Below, in pieces: positions 20,030 to 32,620 of a stretch of DNA of 64,000 nt (the first letter of the stretch is position 1; every line of letters begins with the position of its first letter). The translations under genes were made by a program, and so were the position numbers. Source of the DNA: Megaustenia siamemsis (Eukaryota > Mollusca > Gastropoda > Stylommatophora > Ariophantidae); assembly GCA_032433765.1 (NCBI GenBank), contig JAVIAB010000124.1:97363202-97427201 (forward strand), read 5' to 3'. Below the pieces are notes generated by a model, which had not been told where the DNA came from, ran no database searches, and worked only from the letters and a program-made list of their open reading frames with translations.

Positions 20030-20420
20030 CCAGATCTCCAATTCTTCTATTGTCATGTTAAATTTCTCTTTGATGTCTTGAAACGGTTTTCCTCATGGTC
20101 CTCTCTTTTTTCATTTTCCTGGAACCATGCCCTTCCATTATTGTTATTTCCAGCCCACTGTGTCTTTTGACGTGGCCGTATTTATTTAGTTTCCTCTGTT
20201 GGACTGTTCCTATTGTTTTCTTTTTCATTATCCAATACATGCTAAGGTTTTTTTTATAACATTTGTTTCTAGTGAATCAATTTTCTTCATTATTGGCGAG
20301 ATTGTCCATGATCCACAACCGTATGTTGCTATCGTGAAGATACGTGTCCTGAGCATTTAATTTTGCTGCTCATAGTTGTTTGTCATTGACTTTTAGTTTA
20401 ATTCGTCAATTATGTCTTTT
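20030..20420 (-). mobile_element. LINE tail fragment (family G-like)
   Basis: The minus strand reads KLNKYGHVKRHSGLEITIME, then RKMKKERTMRKTVSRHQREI, the basic 'RW-GHV-R...-RG' tail of RTE-like LINEs. Upstream on the minus strand, a 'TYGCGSWTI'-like motif ('accgtatgttgctatcg') marks the post-RT region. Confidence 0.6.
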
Positions 20421-20539
20421 CAGGAAGATAAAATGCACAGGCTTTTACTGTTTTACATTCAAAGTGATTAGGAAAAGCCGAGTTAACATTTTAAAAACTT
20501 TTGTGGCTAAAAAATAATCATAACGCACCAGAAACTCTC

Positions 20540-20803
20540 GGGAGCCGCGATAGCTCAGTGGTTAGTGAATTGGACTACCACGGACAAGAGGTAGGGTTCG
20601 ATCCCAACCGACGGCTTCCGGGTTCACCCAGCCTTAAATGGGTACCGGATTTTTTTTCTGGGAAAGTAAAGCAGCATGGGCGTAATACTGACCACATTAC
20701 CCCAAAAATCATGTGCTGAAGGTCTGTAAAATATAGGGTCACTAACACCATATTTCCCTATACGCCACTTGGCGGGACGGGGGTACTTTACTTTTTTTAC
20801 TTT
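20540..20803 (+). mobile_element. S1 SINE with 13-bp target duplication
   Basis: Full-length copy with A and B boxes, shared body and 3' 'gtactttactt' end. The direct repeat 'accagaaactctc' lies at 20527-20539 and 20804-20816. Confidence 0.95.
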
Positions 20804-20849
20804 ACCAGAAACTCTCAGATTCGCCAATCTTTGATATTTTTGTTACGAG

Positions 20850-21112
20850 CAATAACTATAACTCTCTTCCCGACCAGAAGTGTCCGGGTTCGATTCACAG
20901 CAATGGCAGAATTTTTTTTTTTTATTGACAAGGCTCCCCGGGGTTCACCCAGCCTCTAACAATGGATACCAGAGATTTTTTCTGGGAAGTAATGGCTGCC
21001 TGGCGTGATACCGACCACATCAGCGAAAAATGTGGCGGGGTCATAGAAAAATATGGTCATTAACACCATATTCCCAACACGCCTAGCAAGGCGTGGAGGG
21101 AACCTTTGTTAA
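20850..21112 (+). mobile_element. Divergent SINE sharing the S1 body
   Basis: A B box-like 'gggttcgattcac' near 20888 is followed by 'ggggttcacccagcctctaa', 'gataccgaccacatcagcg', and 'ggtcattaacaccatattcc'. The 3' end ('aaggcgtggagggaacc') differs from S1, so this is a related but separate subfamily. No clear target duplication was found. Confidence 0.7.
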
Positions 21113-21598
21113 CTACTAAAATATCATGAATACATGAATATCTACTTCTGCTACAAATGTGACCTTATGTGTGTGGCTGAACAATTTATTTCAGATTTAA
21201 AATTAATGGAATGTACAAGTCTCAGAACATCTTCCATAAATGATGAAAAAGTTCAAAGAATTGAAATAACAAGTAGTTGTGTGCTTTGTCGGAATCGGTT
21301 TTAAAGTTTTGTGTTGCTATTGTTTATCTCTTTTTAGCAGTCTCCTTTGTTAGTTATGACAGATCTCGTATATTCAAAGTTTGTTACAATTTCAAGCTCG
21401 TCACTGCTGATGATGATTTTGAATTGCCTTTTTGTTTTGCCAGTGAATCTTATTTTTTGTTTCTGTGTGTTTAGACAGAGGTTTTGCTCTTCACTGTATT
21501 TTAGCACACTTAATAGTTTAATCTCACTGTAATGTTCATGGAAATAAAGAGGCTATCCAGTTTGTTATAGATAAAAAATGCCCTACTTGTCACGTAGA
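21113..21598. other. Unassigned DNA
   Basis: No supported coding or repeat feature; T-rich. Confidence 0.4.
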
Positions 21599-21599
21599 C

Positions 21600-22040
21600 C
21601 ATTGGATTGAATGCGGGCTTTGCAGGCAATTGGTGGAGTCATTGCAGAAGTCACAAATACGTAGGGTCACTTTTCTCTACGTCCCTGGACATGCGGGAGT
21701 ACGGGGAAATAAAAGAGCGTACAATTTGGCTAGTTGCAATGTCGTTGAAGACGGTCAACCAATGGAATGGGCGGACATCATCAATGCCTTTCGAGATGTG
21801 GGAATGGCACAGGACTTGCCTTGAGTCTATGTCACTCCATCGGATGAAAGAGATGGGAGTTAAAGTGGACACAGCCTGAAACGAGAGACTTAGTGGGCGT
21901 ATACGAAGACTAATCAACCAACACAGAACTGGAGTCGTCAGTCGATGGACACTGCGGGACTTGCTGAGGAGGGGATCTGAGCACCTATGGACATGTTCGA
22001 AGTGCAATGATGATGATCCGCAAATAACTCAATAACCATT
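21600..22040 (+). mobile_element. 3' end of Nimb-like LINE
   Basis: The plus strand reads VESLQKSQIRRVTFLYVPGH, then AGVRGNKRAYNLASCNVVED (the last RNase H motif, HAGVRGN), then the common tail and 'gatgatccgcaaataactc' with 'aataacc'. Small indels break the frame. Confidence 0.85.
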
Positions 22041-22904
22041 GGATTAATACCATTATAATGGTGCGTTGCTTTACTTCAAGTGGCTAGTGGATGCTGGGGA
22101 ACAGCCGGACGACCATGCAGGTCATGTTAAATGCTATGATTTCATTGAACCCAATGTAAAACTAGAGAAAGAATAAAAATATCACTTGTTGTTGTACGTC
22201 CGTCACAGGTGATGAAGACCATTCATTAAATCTCTAATTAATAGTTTAGTTTGTGTGTACAAGAACGACTATTAAGTATTTAGTTCCTCTCGAGCCGAAG
22301 ACGGCACAATGGACGAAAATCTTAACTCTCCATGCATGAGGATTCAATACTAGATCTTGTTTTTTTTTTCTTAATCCCACAGTTCAGCCCCAAATACGTC
22401 TCCTACGGCAGTAAGGACACGTGATAGTTTCTGTTAGTGGAGGGACTATTTCACGAGATTCTTGAGCCGTGTCTGTTATTCGAATGACGTCGTTTTGTTT
22501 GTCTAACAAGCTGTAGCACCACGTCGAAGAGAGAGATATCCCGAAGCAGTTCTTTCTTGTATCATATAATCGCAAGTGTCGAGATTGATGTAAAAGACTT
22601 TTAATGAGAGTTTGATTGTATCTTTAGAGCAATTCTTTTGTTCACTGTGTAGACATTTACATTTGTGCTAACCACCATAATTTAATATATTTTTGCTGTT
22701 GGTAGTTAGGCATATGAATCATATGGTCCTCCGCGTAGATGTGTTCCTGCAATTGAATTATAGCAGTATTAGGAATAGCAATTAAAACCAATGTAAAGGC
22801 ATTACGGAATATTGTGTTTCCATTTGATTTTAATTTAGATTTCAAGGGACGTGCTAGAAGTTTATGACGTAACATTTCTAGCATTGTATAATGACAAGAG
22901 AAAT
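22041..22904. other. Unassigned DNA with a short LINE-end-like block
   Basis: At 22288-22330 'cgagccgaagacggcacaat' matches the LINE 3' end at 57190-57215. A minus-strand frame at 22575-22384 ends ITCPYCRRRRIWG, a lone CxxC; I would not call it a gene. Confidence 0.4.
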
Positions 22905-23195
22905 TAGAAGGTAAAGGTGAAGTACGAGAATTGAACCGGCGTCTTAGCACGCGAGTTTACATCCATATGTGCTCGACCACCTATCCAGAAATGTTCGGAG
23001 ATTTCTGTATAGTGCCGCCTCAAGCATCGAAACTCAGATTCGAGGCGACATTCCTAACCTTCTCAGGGTAATACCCTGGTACCCATTTCTGCCAACGGCT
23101 GGGTCGACCGTGGGGGTATTTTTTTTTTCAACCACGAGTACAATTCACACTGCTCCCAGCGGGAATCGAACACGGGTTGTCCGAACGTAAGTGTA
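22905..23195 (-). mobile_element. tRNA-derived SINE, minus orientation, possibly dimeric
   Basis: On the minus strand two B box-like sequences are visible: 'gtgttcgattcccgctggg' near 23160 and 'ccggttcaattctcg' near 22935. The second follows an A box-like 'ataggtggtcgagcac' near 22978. A body with 'cccagccgttggcag' and 'aatgggtacc' lies between them and recalls the S1 body. Confidence 0.65.
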
Positions 23196-23370
23196 TATTA
23201 GAAGACTAAACTGTAGCATTCGCAGATGAGAAAGAAACAGTAAATAGAGTAAGCAGTAATGATAGGTGTACTAGTAGAGTAGGTGTGGTAAATTTAGAAG
23301 ATTAGATAATACAGGAAGAAATAAACGACGCAATAGTGGTAGTATTAGTAGCTGTTATTGTTAATGGCGG

Positions 23371-23628
23371 GAGCCACGATAGCTCAGTGGTTAGTGAACT
23401 GGACTACAAAGGACAAGGGGTAGGGTTCGATCCCAACCGACGGCTTCGGGCTTCACTCAGCCTTAAAAGGGAACCTGATTTTTTTCTGGGAAAGTAAAGC
23501 GGCGCGGACGTAATACCGACCACATTATCCCGAAAATCATGTGCCGAGGTCTATAAAATTTATGGTCACTAACACCATATTCCCTATACGCCACTTGGTG
23601 TGACGGGGCTCTTTACTTTTTACTTTTA
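23371..23628 (+). mobile_element. S1 SINE with 15-bp target duplication
   Basis: Full-length copy flanked by 'tattgttaatggcgg' at 23356-23370 and 23629-23643. It lies just upstream of the trinucleotide repeat. Confidence 0.95.
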
Positions 23629-23667
23629 CTATTGTTAATGGCGGAGTTGTTATTTTTGCTGTTATAG

Positions 23668-23668
23668 A

Positions 23669-23728
<60 letters not shown>

Positions 23729-24830
23729 GGTAGTAGTAAAAACTGTAGTGGCAGAGAGAGAAGCAGCGCTGATTGGAGTAATAGCATAAGTGTAAGTAAG
23801 AGTAAGAGTGTGAGAAACAGAAGTCTGCGGTAATACTGTGGAAGTCCGTAATAATAGGAGTAGTAGACGTAGAGGCACTAATAGTAGCAGTAACTGTAGT
23901 AGTAGTGGTAGTAGAATTAGTAGTAGTAGTGGTGGTAGTAGTAGTAGAAGTAGTAGTAATAGTGGTGGTGGTAGTGGTAGTAGAAGTAGTAGTAGTGGTG
24001 GTGGTGGTGGTGGTAGTGGTAGTAGAAGTAGTAGTAGTGGTGGTGGTAGTGGTAATAGAAGTAGTAGTAGTGGTGGTAGTGTTAGTAGAAGTAGTTGTAG
24101 TGGTGGTGGTGGTAGAAGTAGTAGTAGTGGTGGTAGTGTTAGTAGAAGTAGTAGTAGTGGTGGTGGTAGTAGAAGTAGTAGTAGTGGTAGTGGTGGTGGT
24201 AGTAGAAGTAGTTGTAGTGGTGGTGTTAGTAGAAGTAGTAATAGTGGTGGTAGTGTTAGTAGTGGTAGTAGAAGTAGTAGTAGTAGTGGTAGCGGTTGTA
24301 GAAGTAGTAGTGGTGGTAGTGGTAGTAGAAGTAGTAGTAGTAATAGTGGTAGTGGTAGTTGAAGTAGTAGTAGTAGTAGTGGTAGCAGAAGTAGTAGTAT
24401 TGGTGGTAGTGGTAGTAGAAGTAGTAGTAGTGGTGGTGATGGTAAACCGTGGTGGTAGTAAACCGAAGTGGTAGTAGTAGCAGTATTAGTAGTACCAGTA
24501 GTAGTAATAGAGAAAGAAATTAATATAGTGGTAGTGGTTGCAAGAAGCTGAAAAGACAACAAAATAATAGATAGCAATAGTAGTAATAACTATAGCATAA
24601 TAGTACTAAAAGTAGTGGTAGTAGTAGTAGTAGTAGTAGTTGTAGTAATAGTAGCAGTAGCAGTATTAATGACTATAGCATAATAATACTAGAAATAGTA
24701 GTAGTAGTAGTAGTAGCATTAGTAGTAGTAGTAGTTGTTGTTGTTGTTGTTGTTGTTGTATCAGTAGTAATATCAGCTGTAGTTATTGTTGTTGTTGTAA
24801 TAGTTGTAGTTGTCGTACAACAAAAAAGAA
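23668..24830. repeat. Trinucleotide (GTA/GTG)n array, about 1.1 kb
   Basis: Nearly all codons are GTA, GTG, AGT, GTT or single-step variants, so the top strand is almost free of C. Open frames of Ser/Gly, Val and (minus strand) Leu/Pro/Thr up to 346 codons arise only from the repeat. The pure 5' (GTA)n run (23668-23720) and the end (GTT)n run (24735-24760) suggest several expansion centres. Confidence 0.97.
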
Positions 24831-26179
24831 ACTAATTTCATTGCTTCTGAAATGGTCTGTTGAAAAAGTTGAACTTCATGGTCTATGCATTTGGTTTGGC
24901 TTGTGCACGGCACTAAATATAACAACTACAATCATTAGATAATATCTGTAATGATATGTCGAAAGTAATATTTCACAGTGTTTAATTTGATTGGCTAGTC
25001 TATGAACTAAGGAGCTGAGCACAATGGATCTCTAGGAATGATCTTAGTCATGTGTATCAAAAGCGTGAAAGATGATTTTTTTTTTTTGTAATCGCCACTG
25101 GGAGTGAAGCCCTAACACCTCTCATATACTTACTTTAATTCATTTCCCCACTATTCCCACAGCCACAATGAAGTCTTGAACTTAAAGTTGTACTCAATAT
25201 AACAGCAGTTCTTCCCTAGTGACGTGTATTATAAAGTTCTCTTGTGTAAGTAAATCAAATCGATGAAACTTCTGTGTACCCTTCAGACTTCACATCAGAC
25301 GGACACTCATCTATTATAATTTACAGGTAACAGGATTTCTATATTTGCTAGCATTTCCCAATCTTCAAAATTAAAATGATAGTTCATAAAGAAGAATATG
25401 CATCTGCTCTTTTATCACTATTTTAACCATGTTCCAATAGTTTGTGTTTCATGAGAAACACATTGTACAAATAAGCAGGTCATTCATACTAACTACGGAA
25501 TTACCGGTTACTGTATTCGTACAAGAACTCATAGATTTAAAATGCTACGTATATTATATTAACTAGATACGTATGTTTGTACAATCTACTGGAAACTGAC
25601 ACTAATTAAAGAAAAGTATTGGTTAACAGTCACGCCGTGTGATATATATAATATATGATGTTAGTAACCATTATTTTACATTACGATCAGCAATGTCATT
25701 AAATGCTGAGGAAGGAAATGATATAGCAACTCAATAGTTTCAGAGCACTGTTTTAAGGTAGTAATTATCACAAATGTATATTTTGTATAGCAAATTCTCC
25801 ACAAGAAATGTTAAAACATAACAATCATTTGTTAAATGATGGCGTATTTGTTTGAGATGAGATACGGAGGAGAGGCGAAAGAGAAACAGACTAAGGGCAT
25901 CCTTACAGAGACTGTCATTAACATAAACTATAATAGATCATAAACAAATGGTATGCTTTTAAGTTTACGATAACAAAAGCAGTTATAAATTATAAATAAT
26001 TGTATACAATAAAATATTCAAGGTCCAAAGAACAAGAAAACAAAACGAGTGATGTAAAAGAAGTCTTTCGTGCAAAATATGTCTCTATAAATACAAAGCA
26101 CATGCTAAATCACTTTCTTTACAAGAACCATAATTTATTGGCTTTGATAGAACATGATTATATTTCTTTGTACCTTACA
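24831..26179. other. AT-rich DNA upstream of receptor gene 2; no gene seen
   Basis: No transposon or exon is supportable. The promoter and 5' UTR exon(s) of receptor gene 2 are expected in or upstream of this interval. Confidence 0.5.
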
Positions 26180-26189
26180 AGTTAAAGAA

Positions 26190-26427
26190 ATGGCGAAACC
26201 ACAATCTAGCAACGATTCATCAATAGATCAAATTTTCATATTTCTTGGAACAGACGCCCACTCAAAGCTTTCACCGACAGGGGAGATCATTACAGAGATC
26301 GTTCAATTAATTATTCTGGGTATTATTTGCCAGAGCATCGATGTGCTGGGCATTGGAACGAACATTGTTAACATTATCTGTTTCTTTAAGCAGGGCTTCC
26401 AGGATCCAGTCAACGTCAGTCTTCTAG
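26190..26427 (+). CDS. Receptor gene 2, exon 1 (N terminus, TM1)
   Basis: It encodes 79 codons plus one base and ends at the donor 'ctag|gtatag' (GT at 26428). The N terminus has an NDS glycosylation site (residues 8-10). A probable 5' UTR acceptor AG lies at 26180-26181. Confidence 0.87.
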
Positions 26428-29400
26428 GTATAGTAACTTGTCAGTAATCATCAGTTATGTAATTTATTTATTAATTTAATTTCAGTTGAAATGTTTTCAA
26501 ACACATTTTAAATGTATGTGTGTATGTATAATGTGTGTTTGTATATGCGTGTTAGTGTGGACAGCTCAGTGATTTGACCCATAAAACACTACTAAACAGA
26601 TTAAATCAATTGAATACCTTTAATATGAGTTTCCAGAATGGGTTCATCACATCTTCGTGAGTTTTGTTCCCTAACCTTGGAATCGGTTGGTCTTTCAGGA
26701 ATCAGAAATTAATTTATGTTAAGGTTTGAAAAATATAAGGAAAAACCAACTATTTGATAAAAAGCAATGTACTCGGTGTTTTCATCTGTAGAAAATCTCT
26801 TGTCGGCTTGCGAACTGGGTTCATAAAGTAGACAGGAAGTCACATTCAAAAGTAAGGATGAGTTATTGTTATTGGGTTATTGAGTTATTTGCGGGGGATC
26901 ATCATTACACTCCGAACATGTCCATAGGATCTCAGATCCCCTCCTCAGCAATTCCCTCAGTGTCCAGCAACTGACGACTCCAGTTCTATGTTGGTTGATA
27001 AGTCTTCTTACACGGCCACTAAGTTTCTCATTTCTGGCTGTGCCCATCTTAACTCCCATTTTCATCATACGAAGAAGTGACATGGATCTGTGTTTGTCGA
27101 AGTCCTGTGCTCTTCCCACATCTCGGAGGGCATTGATGATGTCCGCCGATCCATTGGTTGCCCGTCCTCAACGACAGCGCAGCTAGTCAACCTGTCCGCT
27201 CTTTCATTTCCCCGTACTCCCGCATGTCCAGTGACATAGACAAAGGTGATCTTACGTATTTTGGATTTCTGCAACGACTCTACCCATTGCTTGCGTACAG
27301 AGCCCGCCTCCACTTTTTTTTATCATGTTCATCGAATCACTCAGTATACATGCGTGGGTGTAGTCTTGTGACTCTAACCATTTGAATGCCTTGGTCACTG
27401 CCATCACCTCCATTGTCATGCTACTCGTGGTCATGACGTATGCACCACTGTCTTCTTTGACTATTCTGCCTGCCGAGCGTGCCGTAAATGCCCATGCACT
27501 TCTTTGGTGTCGTCTTACAGATCCGTCTGTATAGATGACTGCATCTTTCTCATCGGTGTTATCGCAGATGAAACCGTTGACCTCAGCATTAACCACGACC
27601 GGGTTCTGTTCCTTACTTCTTCTGTCTAGTGTGACAATACACGAGAAAGTCCCTTGAATGACGTAGGCACCGGTACCCACTCCTCACCAACGCTGATATT
27701 GTTAAGCCCACAGACCTGTTTGATGACATCTTCTGCTCGGCCCAACAATAATTTGCCTCTTTTTAGCCTGGCAACTTTCACTGTGTTGAGCACGTGGTGC
27801 AATGGATGCTCTGTATCTGTTCTAATCTTCAAGTATGTTCGTGCTCTCCAGATCTTGATTCTGTCATCCATGGTTAGAAAGTCAAGAAGATACCTCATTG
27901 CTACACAGGGAGTGTCCCTTGTCAATCAATGGATGCTCTGTATCTGTGCTAATCTTCAGGTATGCTCGTGCTCTCCAAATCTTGATTCTGTCATCCATGG
28001 TTAGAAAGTCAAGAAGATACCTCATTGCTACACATGGAGTGTCCCTTGTTAATCAATGAATGCTCTGTATCTGTACTAATCTTCAGGTATGCTCGTGCTC
28101 TCCAAATCTTGATTCTGTCATCCATGGTTAGAAAGTCAAGAAGATACCTCATTGCTACTCAGGGAGTGTCCCTCGTACACCCCAGGATAATACGCATGGC
28201 TTCATTTTGTATTTTCTCCAGCCTATCAATTTGAGTCGTACTGACAGTAAGAATGGCCAGGGCATACTCGATTGGTGCGAAGACTAATCCCTGGAACAGA
28301 AGAGTAAGTAGCCTCTTCTGCTCCATGTTGGCAGCTGCCATGACCTTCAAGGCGACTAATCCTTTGCGGGATTTTGTTATCACATGGTCGACTTGGTCCC
28401 GAAAACACAGGCTGCGATCGAACTTAACTCCGAGGTATGTTATCAACTTGTCTCTGGTCACCTTATCAGCTCCCATTCGTACTACCGGTGTGGTCGTATT
28501 AACGATATGATTGTTAAGGGAGAACCATGAAACTGATGCTTTATTATGATTAACCAAGGCACATGAAACCCCACAACAGGAAGAAATGCGATCGAGTTTG
28601 TCTTGCATTGTGGAGGCGATTCCCCGTCTGTCTCTTCCCTGTCGATATACCAGAATATCATCAGCAAAAGTCATAGTTCTTCCCCTCCCATCCAGCTGTT
28701 GGGCCGTGATCGTTATTGTGTACACGTTAAATAGAAATGGTGACAATGGTGAGCCTTGTGGCAGCCCTGGACAAATGGATGTTGGCTCGGAAGACCTACT
28801 TCCACATCTAAGTATCACCTTCCTCTGAAACAGTGCAGTGACGATCCATCTAATGAGGAAGGGGTGCACCGCCAGTTTGAGGAGCATATGCATGAGATAT
28901 TCAAATAGTACCCTGTTGTATACATCTTCCAGATTATAGCAGCAGCACATGTCTCCTCTCGTCTGCGGAAGCCTTAGAAGACGTCATAGGCAAAGACTGC
29001 CTCATTGAGACGTTTCTCTTTGTTATATCTATAACCTCCGAGTGTGGTTGGGAATGCGCGTTTCTATTCAAAGTGACAGGTGAGGACAAGGGCAACTATT
29101 TTCTCCAGCAGCTTGCCCACAGTGTTCTGCATTGTGATTATTCTGTAGGCACTGATCTGAGAATGGTCCTTGTTTGGCTTCGGTAGCGGTAGTAAGTAGC
29201 TGTGTAGCCACTCCTCCTTAATCTGGCCACTCCGAATACTGGCATTAAACTCATTGGCCAGATTTGTCAAGTCGTCGTCAGCTAAATCGCCTATGTCATG
29301 GTACCGAACACCATCTGGACCAGGAGCTGTGTTGTGTGACCTTTTAAGTGTCGTGCGAATGGTATCGGTTGAGATCTTCTTCCAGCCCTACATCCTTACA

Positions 29401-32400
29401 CAACTTTGACAGCGATCCCCGTATCCTCATTCTTACAGCCTCATTTCTTTGGTCCGTCTGCTCAATGTAGCGGGCAAGCAGGGCCTTTCCTTTGATCTCA
29501 TCAGATTTGTGCCATATCCGGCCTGTGCTCTGAAAGTCTGGTATGCCTCTGTCTCGTGTTGTGCCATTCATGCTCTGATGAAGGCGCCAGAATGTGGCTA
29601 GCGATTTTTCTGATCACACTTTTTTACAGAAGTTATCCCATTTGGCATCCTTAGCCTGCTTAGCGCATAGTTTATAGTGCATAATTTTGGTCGACCTCTA
29701 CTTTCAGATGCTTCAAGAGCTCAGGTTGTGTTCTTCCATTCCTTCTTACTTTCTGCCATGTCTTGACCGTTTGTCTCTTGCTCCGCCTAACATCCTTGTC
29801 ATCTACGTTCCACCAGGGTGGCTGCGTCCATCTCTCCTGCATCCTACGAGGGGCGCTCTGTTTCCTATGTCTGATTTTGCTAATGACGTCCTGGTCTGTT
29901 TTCTCGTAGTTGAGTGTGTGGAGCTTTCTTTTCTGGCTTCTATTTCTCCTTTTCTCAATCAGGAGGACACATGAATAGTGATGACTTTCGTGGAACCCCA
30001 GTGCACTCTACCTGCAAACCGGTGCGAAGGTGGAAGACACCAATGTCAGGTCTATGACACTATCAGAGTCCCCTGTTCGAGTGGCCATTCTTGTTGCCCT
30101 TCAATCATTCAAGCACACTAAATTACTTTCTCTTCATTGAACTCGAAGAGATTCTGCCATTGTTGTGTGTTCACCTTCCCATTACAAGCGTACATATTAA
30201 TAATCACGAAATGAACTGGGGTCTGCACCCTAACCGCATGTACCTGCAATTCTGCATTGTTCCACGCAGACATATCAACCTCAGCTGCCACCATATTGTT
30301 GCGCACAAGGATGGCCTGCCCAAGGTGTCGCCTAGTGTTAAAACAATGAAAGCCAGGAGTACTTACTGTCCTGTCACCAAGAAGAGTTTCTTGCAAAACC
30401 ATTATATCGGCGCCGCACAGTAGCTTATCAAGAATGGGCCGTCGTTGATTTATGGACCCACAATTCCAATATGTAACGCGCACATACTTTAGGCCTAGCC
30501 TCTCACACTTCGACAGTTTAATGCCACCACGCTTGCCCTGTCGTGTTTTCCTTCTTCGATGTTGTCGCTTGGGCTGCATCTGAATACTTACACTTACCGT
30601 CGTCATAGATGATTTTGTCGCTGAGCGTCGATGCTGTGGATGGTCTAGACTCACGTGCACTTACTCAGTCGCACGGTCCAGAACCCGTTTCCACGTTATA
30701 AACTGGCCAACTCCAGTAAATAGCTCTGCTGGACTCGGATACACTGTGAGCCTTTCACAAATTAAATGAATCACGCGTCCTTGACGACAGACCGGTGTAA
30801 ACAAACCGCCATTTTTTGATGCGTTCAATAGTGCAATCAACAACAAGGATGAGTATAAGTGATGAAATAAGGAAATTGTAACAAAATGCAATGAATCAAA
30901 AGAAGCAAAGTGATTTACATCAAATAGAAAGCGCGTACAATCACATGATCCCTTAAAATATCAATAAAAACAATAAACAGAAAAGTTCACTGGAAAAAAG
31001 CACTTATATTTGAGTCCTCTAAAGAAGCCAGCGAACAGGGCGCCATATTCCTCGGAAGTCTCAAGGGATGTTGTTGATACTGGTTATATACTGGTAACAA
31101 ATAATAATACATAAATATTATTATATGGGGAACTTCCGAGGCGATAATAGGGAATAATAGAACAAATAAGTATGTGTTAGCACTCGGAAAAATTAACAGA
31201 CAAACAACAACAGAAAAAAACGAAGAACAATATATGGTCCGAAGTGGGATCGAACCCGTACTCCCTGGCACCGCGCCTTGCCACGAGAAGCCGAACACTT
31301 GGCACACTGCCACTCAGCCAACTAAAAAATTGGCTATTGTAGTAGTGTCTTCCACGAAATTTCTACGTGCTTGAATCCAGCGATTAAATGACCGTTTAGA
31401 TAAATCCAAAATGTGTCTTGTCCTATTCTCAGGTTTTTCTAAAGAATGAAATAATCTTCCTCGTTTAGTCTCTTTGCAAAAATAGTCATACATTTTTATT
31501 GCGATGTTTTGTAAACTGCAGAATTTCATTTTAAGACTCATGATAAATGTTACCGTTCCACGTCTTCACCTCTGAATGAACGGAAATGGAACATACAATT
31601 TCTCAAGTGTCTAATTTTGTCACAAAACCACGGCGAAAGCGTGCAAACACGTCAATTTTACCGTGTATGGATTTTTGCTCGCTATTTTTAACTTAAAATA
31701 TTGTTAACATTAAGTTTTGACTACATCAATGGGTCGTTATAAATGTATATAAATCAAATAAGCAACAATAATAACCAATTTTTTTTTTAATGAAATTAAT
31801 TCCCTGTTGGGTTCTAATCATTATAACTTTACATGCAACTTTTGAACAACTTACAACAAGCGGTTAAAAAGCTATCGATTTTAAAAGTTGGGCACGAGTT
31901 ATGAAACAAGCTATGGTGATTTTCCTTTGCTGTTACATGTCTCTTTCACTGCATCTATCCATCTTCTTCTTCTAGGTCTTCCTCTTGGTCATTTTCCATG
32001 CATTCTCGAGAAGAACGCCCTTGGTGGTGATTGGTGAGGATTCATTCTGACCAGGTGGCCCAACCATTTAAGTTGTTGTTGCTATATATATGCTTTTCTG
32101 TCAACTTAAGCTATTTTAATATATTATAGACTCATGAGCTCTTTGTTGAGCGATCACCTACTCTCTTCTCTGGTGTCACTCTGTGAAACTTACATTTTAA
32201 AAAGTTCCTACAGTTTTCAAGAAAAATAAAGTCCCACTATTTATTGTAAAATTCTAACTCCTTTTTCAAGTCAACATGAAAAGGTTTCTGTCACTTTGTC
32301 TTTGGTCGGCATCTAGAGTCTCGATCACTAGGCGATGTAACTTTTCTATATTACAATTTTGACACTATAAACTAATTGACAATTATAATCATATTAGTTG

Positions 32401-32563
32401 CTAGATATTATAAAATGAATCAAGCAATTTCAATTTTCAATTACTTTAAAAAAATATTTCGAGATTATTAATTTAATAAAAGTTTACGGGTAAACGTTTC
32501 GGCACGTTACAGCCGTTTGTTTGTTTGTGTGTGTATATGTGTGTGTGTTTGTATGGGTATATA

Positions 32564-32620
<57 letters not shown>

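Larger units (their letters stand above)
26870..30830 (-). mobile_element. Nimb-like (I superfamily) LINE, broken, EN-RT-RNase H order
   Basis: Reading the minus strand from 30830 down: an endonuclease domain (30660-30118; VTYWNCGSINQRRPILDKL, ADIMVLQETLL), then reverse transcriptase (about 29570-28159; NTAPGPDG near 29330, KPNKDHSQISAYRIITMQN, LPQGSPLSPFLFN, MTFADDILVY), then RNase H (27680-27080; VIYTDGSVRR, MTMEVMAV, ILSDSMN, TGHAGVRGNERAD). It ends 'gatccccgcaaataactc' near 26875. Frames are shifted at many points, and motif A reads YNLEDVYNRV, with Asn where the catalytic Asp of DLED is expected. Nimb elements of this order were first described in a freshwater snail, which fits the host. 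It lies in intron 1 of receptor gene 2, antisense to it. Confidence 0.85.

Noticed and set aside
19865..20056. Arg/Glu-rich protein on the minus strand
   Set aside because: Translation of the (CT)n microsatellite.
23537..24577. 346-codon Leu/Pro/Thr frame on the minus strand and Ser/Gly or Val frames on the plus strand
   Set aside because: All come from the trinucleotide array, which excludes stop codons in several frames.
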